A stretch of 5,398 bases of DNA, from assembly GCA_021810175.1 (NCBI GenBank), contig JAJZJJ010000260.1, forward strand, positions 1 through 5,398, given 5' to 3'. Made by a program: the position numbers and the translations under genes. The notes under the pieces were generated by a model. That model saw only the letters and a program-made list of their open reading frames with translations, did no database searches and had not been told where the DNA came from. This document shows, piece after piece, positions 4,983 through 5,398 of this stretch. How positions within the stretch are numbered: the stretch's first letter is position 1; each line of letters begins with the position of its first letter. This DNA is from Acidobacteriota bacterium (lineage in GTDB: Bacteria; Acidobacteriota; Terriglobia; Terriglobales; Acidobacteriaceae).

Positions 4983-5290
4983 AGCCTGCCGTGCTGTGGA
5001 CGCCACAGGCGCGCGAGGATTTGCTCGACATTTACGTGACCATTGGGCTGGACAACGCTGCGGCCGCCGAACGGATGTTCACGATTCTGGAGGAGCGGGT
5101 GAGCATGCTTGCGCAGTCTCCCCGCATGGGGGTGCGCCGCCCGGAGATTGCGCCTTCGACGCGCATGCTGGTGGAAGGCGTGTATCTGATTCTTTACGAG
5201 ACGCACCCGGACACCGACGAGGGGCTGGTCGAGGCTGTTGAGATTGTGCGCATTGTTCATGGGCACCGGGATTTGAGCCGGATTGTTTGA
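4979..5290 (+). CDS. parE: ParE/RelE-superfamily toxin
   Basis: This 103-residue protein is the toxin of the pair. Visible family features are the N-terminal strand and helix AVLWTPQAREDLLDIYVTIGLDN (4-26), a second helix around AAAERMFTILEERVSMLAQSPRMG (28-51), and the C-terminal sheet with TRMLVEGVYLILYE (61-74) and VEIVRIVHGHRDLSRI (87-102). The ending is close to the ParE consensus VEIVRVLHGARDL. ParE toxins poison DNA gyrase and RelE toxins cleave mRNA on the ribosome; residues alone cannot settle which applies, though the overall pattern and the ribbon-helix-helix partner favour ParE. The gene has its own AGGA (4967-4970) eight bases before the ATG and overlaps the antitoxin by four bases. 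No frameshift or truncation is seen, so the toxin looks intact. Confidence 0.92.
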   Translation: MKPAVLWTPQAREDLLDIYVTIGLDNAAAAERMFTILEERVSMLAQSPRMGVRRPEIAPSTRMLVEGVYLILYETHPDTDEGLVEAVEIVRIVHGHRDLSRIV

Positions 5291-5310
5291 TATGGCTGCC
5301 CGCGAAGTGG

Positions 5311-5357
5311 TGCGCCTTCGGCGCATTCCCACGTCTCAAAATCCAGATGTGGGGCAC
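5311..5357 (+). repeat. Hairpin-headed intergenic repeat, right of the toxin-antitoxin genes
   Basis: It begins with TGCGCC-TTC-GGCGCA (5311-5325). Then CCCACGTCT (5328-5336) faces AGATGTGGG (5345-5353), a nine-pair stem with one G-T pair and an eight-base loop, followed by GGCACCCTCA (5353-5362). It starts 21 bases after the toxin stop and shares head and tail blocks with the repeat at 4581-4662. There is no T-run after either stem, so it is not a typical intrinsic terminator, although it could stabilise the 3' end of the toxin mRNA. Confidence 0.7.
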
Positions 5358-5363
5358 CCTCAT

Positions 5364-5383
5364 TCTCTAAACGTTATTAGAGA
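5364..5383. repeat. Inverted repeat TCTCTAA/TTAGAGA near the right edge
   Basis: TCTCTAA (5364-5370) and TTAGAGA (5377-5383) form a perfect seven-pair stem around ACGTTA. The DNA is AT-rich compared with its surroundings and no T-run follows. After it, GGGCCACCC resembles the GGGGCACCC block just before, so another unit of the same repeat family may start at the window edge. Confidence 0.6.
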
Positions 5384-5398
5384 TGGGCCACCCGCCCA

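Noticed and set aside
4652..5332. Minus-strand ORFs (226, 106 and 91 residues) opposite the toxin-antitoxin genes
   Set aside because: Arg/Ser/Pro-rich antisense frames. The plus-strand pair has family motifs, ribosome-binding sites and the typical ATGA overlap.
4581..5357. Insertion sequence or integron cassette carrying the toxin-antitoxin genes
   Set aside because: No transposase or integrase, no terminal inverted repeats with target duplication, and no recognisable attC architecture. The flanking repeats are in direct orientation and diverged.

Overview
This GC-rich, gene-dense window looks like a piece of a soil bacterial chromosome. The best guess is an Acidobacteriota of the Terriglobus/Granulicella/Edaphobacter type. 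That rests on the style of the intergenic repeats (TTC-loop hairpins followed by TCCCA-GTCTC and TGGGGCAC blocks) and on a monofunctional proline dehydrogenase. It is a recollection-based inference; no rRNA or marker gene is present.

Layout. At the left edge (1-285, +) is the end of an unrecognised ORF that is open to the window boundary. A monofunctional proline dehydrogenase follows (about 380-1306, +). Tail to tail with it, sharing a 4-base TTAA stop overlap, lies a large minus-strand gene (1303-3921). It encodes an 872-residue fusion: an acyl-activating (AMP-forming) ligase, an acyl carrier protein, and a PlsC-type acyltransferase. Right of its start is a gap of almost 780 bases without a convincing protein gene. 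This gap is rich in structure: a tandem 15-mer, a 16-codon ORF with the strongest Shine-Dalgarno in the window followed by alternative hairpins and a T-tract hairpin, three copies of a roughly 56-base repeat, a 9-base tandem repeat, and a strong bidirectional terminator. At 4701-5290 (+) is a compact ParD/ParE-type toxin-antitoxin operon with a palindromic operator candidate on top of its likely promoter. It lies between two related copies of a hairpin-containing repeat (about 4581-4662 and 5311-5357).

How the genes fit together. Proline dehydrogenase feeds proline electrons into the respiratory chain. The fusion protein can be read as a self-contained acyl-transfer line: activate a fatty acid, load it on the attached carrier, and pass it to a lysophospholipid or similar acceptor. 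The two genes are convergent and need not be functionally linked. The toxin-antitoxin pair is an independent, probably mobile or accessory cassette in repeat-rich DNA. The items most worth a second look are the ligase-ACP-acyltransferase fusion, the structured gap at 3934-4672 (possible leader or small RNA ending at the orphan terminator), and the related repeats on both sides of the toxin-antitoxin module, whose hairpin arms show a compensatory base-pair change.
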